From Burkholderiales bacterium (lineage in GTDB: Bacteria; Pseudomonadota; Gammaproteobacteria; Burkholderiales; Burkholderiaceae_D): a DNA stretch of 64,000 nt. The notes under the pieces are model-generated. The model saw only the letters and a list, made by a program, of their open reading frames with translations. It searched no databases and was not told the origin of the DNA. A program made the translations under genes and the position numbers. Shown here in pieces: positions 63,505 to 64,000 of this stretch. Location of the stretch: contig JACQDX010000132.1 of NCBI GenBank assembly GCA_016200895.1, forward strand, positions 1-64,000, in the 5' to 3' direction. Every line of letters begins with the position of its first letter. Positions within the stretch are counted from its first letter, which is position 1.

Positions 63505-64000
63505 AACGCCACCTGACTGATTTAAGGCTTTCCAGAAAACGCATCAAGCCATCCAGCACCAGGCTGATAACACCAATAATCAACATGCCCGCGATCACCA
63601 GATCGTAGCGATTGCCTGCATTGCGCGAATCCATAATCAGATAACCAAGGCCCGAGCGCAAAGCGATCATTTCTGCTGCAACTACCACCAACCAGGCAAC
63701 ACCCAGACCAATCCGCATACCAACGATAATTTCTGGCAACACTGCGGGAATGATGACTTGACGGAATAGCGTAGACCGCGATACGCCAAAATTTTCGGCT
63801 GCGCGCAGGTAGCGCTTTTCTATGGTGTGTACACCTGAAGCGGTCTGCACTATCATGGGAAATACCGAAGCAAGAAAGATCAGGAAAATCGGTGATACAT
63901 TACCCACGCCAAACCAGAGTATCGCCAGCGGTATCCAGGCTATCGGCGAGATTGGACGCAATATCTGAAACAAGGGGTTGAGGGTGCGATAAGCGCCTTC
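63494..64000 (-). CDS. ABC transporter permease, SsuC/TauC-like, partial
   Basis: The reading frame continues past the track start (a TTG at 63973) to the right edge (EGAYRTLNPLFQILRPISPIA), so the N-terminus is missing. The visible 168 residues have IAWIPLAILWFGVGNVSPIF and the EAA motif ENFGVSRSTLFRQVIIPAVLPEIIVGMRIGLG, the signature of SsuC/TauC/NrtB permeases. It overlaps the ATPase gene by 11 nt. Confidence 0.9.
   Translation of the reverse strand, partial: EGAYRTLNPLFQILRPISPIAWIPLAILWFGVGNVSPIFLIFLASVFPMIVQTASGVHTIEKRYLRAAENFGVSRSTLFRQVIIPAVLPEIIVGMRIGLGVAWLVVVAAEMIALRSGLGYLIMDSRNAGNRYDLVIAGMLIIGVISLVLDGLMRFLESLKSVRWRYGR

Overview
The window looks like a chromosomal segment of a betaproteobacterium of the order Burkholderiales, most likely Oxalobacteraceae (Undibacterium- or Herbaspirillum-like). 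This rests on three things: the gene order yceD-rpmF-plsX-fabH-fabD-fabG-acpP-fabF-ygfX-rpoE-rseA-rseB-mucD, a DUF2863 protein, and a moderate GC content judged by eye. No 16S rRNA or other taxonomic marker is present, so the family is an inference. Most of the window is ordinary, densely packed chromosome. There is no prophage, CRISPR array or intact mobile element. One decayed IS5/IS427-type element lies beside a tRNA-Pro gene.

Layout. 1-3.4 kb: a minus-strand nfeD / QmcA-like / large SPFH membrane-scaffold operon, cut by the left edge. 3.6-7.2 kb: PEP synthase (ppsA) divergent from its regulatory kinase/phosphorylase (ppsR). 7.1-8.8 kb: RNA methyltransferase, rnhB and a glutaredoxin-like protein. 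8.9-20 kb: envelope stress (rpoE-rseA-rseB-mucD, with a clear sigma-E promoter) and the fatty-acid/phospholipid synthesis operon from yceD to fabF. 20-22.8 kb: a Maf pyrophosphatase, a tetrapyrrole-methylase-fold methyltransferase and a YqhD-like aldehyde reductase. 22.8-25.8 kb: four minus-strand genes (a J-domain protein, two acidic-tailed proteins, one large helical protein) that I cannot name; this is the best candidate for an undescribed system. 25.9-30.4 kb: slyD and the gbsR-cydP-cydA-cydB-cydX cytochrome bd operon. 30.5-36.6 kb: a DUF4404 protein, ispF/ispD, mfd and serB.

36.6-49.4 kb carries acyl-CoA catabolism. One unit is a kinase plus acyl-CoA dehydrogenase pair resembling a split ACAD11. 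A second is an operon of two acyl-CoA dehydrogenases, two MaoC hydratases and an NTF2-like protein. Each has a similar TetR-like palindrome upstream. Between them are a SIMPL protein, a BlaR1-like M56 peptidase with a TonB-like tail, its BlaI repressor with an array of 14-bp-spaced operator half-sites, an EamA transporter, a GST, a DUF2863 protein and a GNAT. 49.4-52.4 kb: a LytTR two-component system next to a CcdA-like protein. 52.4-55.4 kb: an operon of M14 carboxypeptidase, CYTH protein, MoaD/ThiS-like ubiquitin-fold protein ending in GG, and a BNR-repeat protein. 55.6-56.7 kb: tRNA-Pro(GGG) and the IS remnant. 56.7-62.5 kb: a GbpR-like LysR regulator and a ytfQRT-yjfF sugar ABC transporter with a candidate LysR operator. 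62.8-64 kb: a nitrate/sulfonate-type ABC ATPase and permease, the latter cut by the right edge.

Many ORF-track starts are TTG/GTG or lie too far upstream. I moved starts where a Shine-Dalgarno, a family-typical N-terminus or neighbour spacing justified it. All coordinates are read by eye and no search was run.
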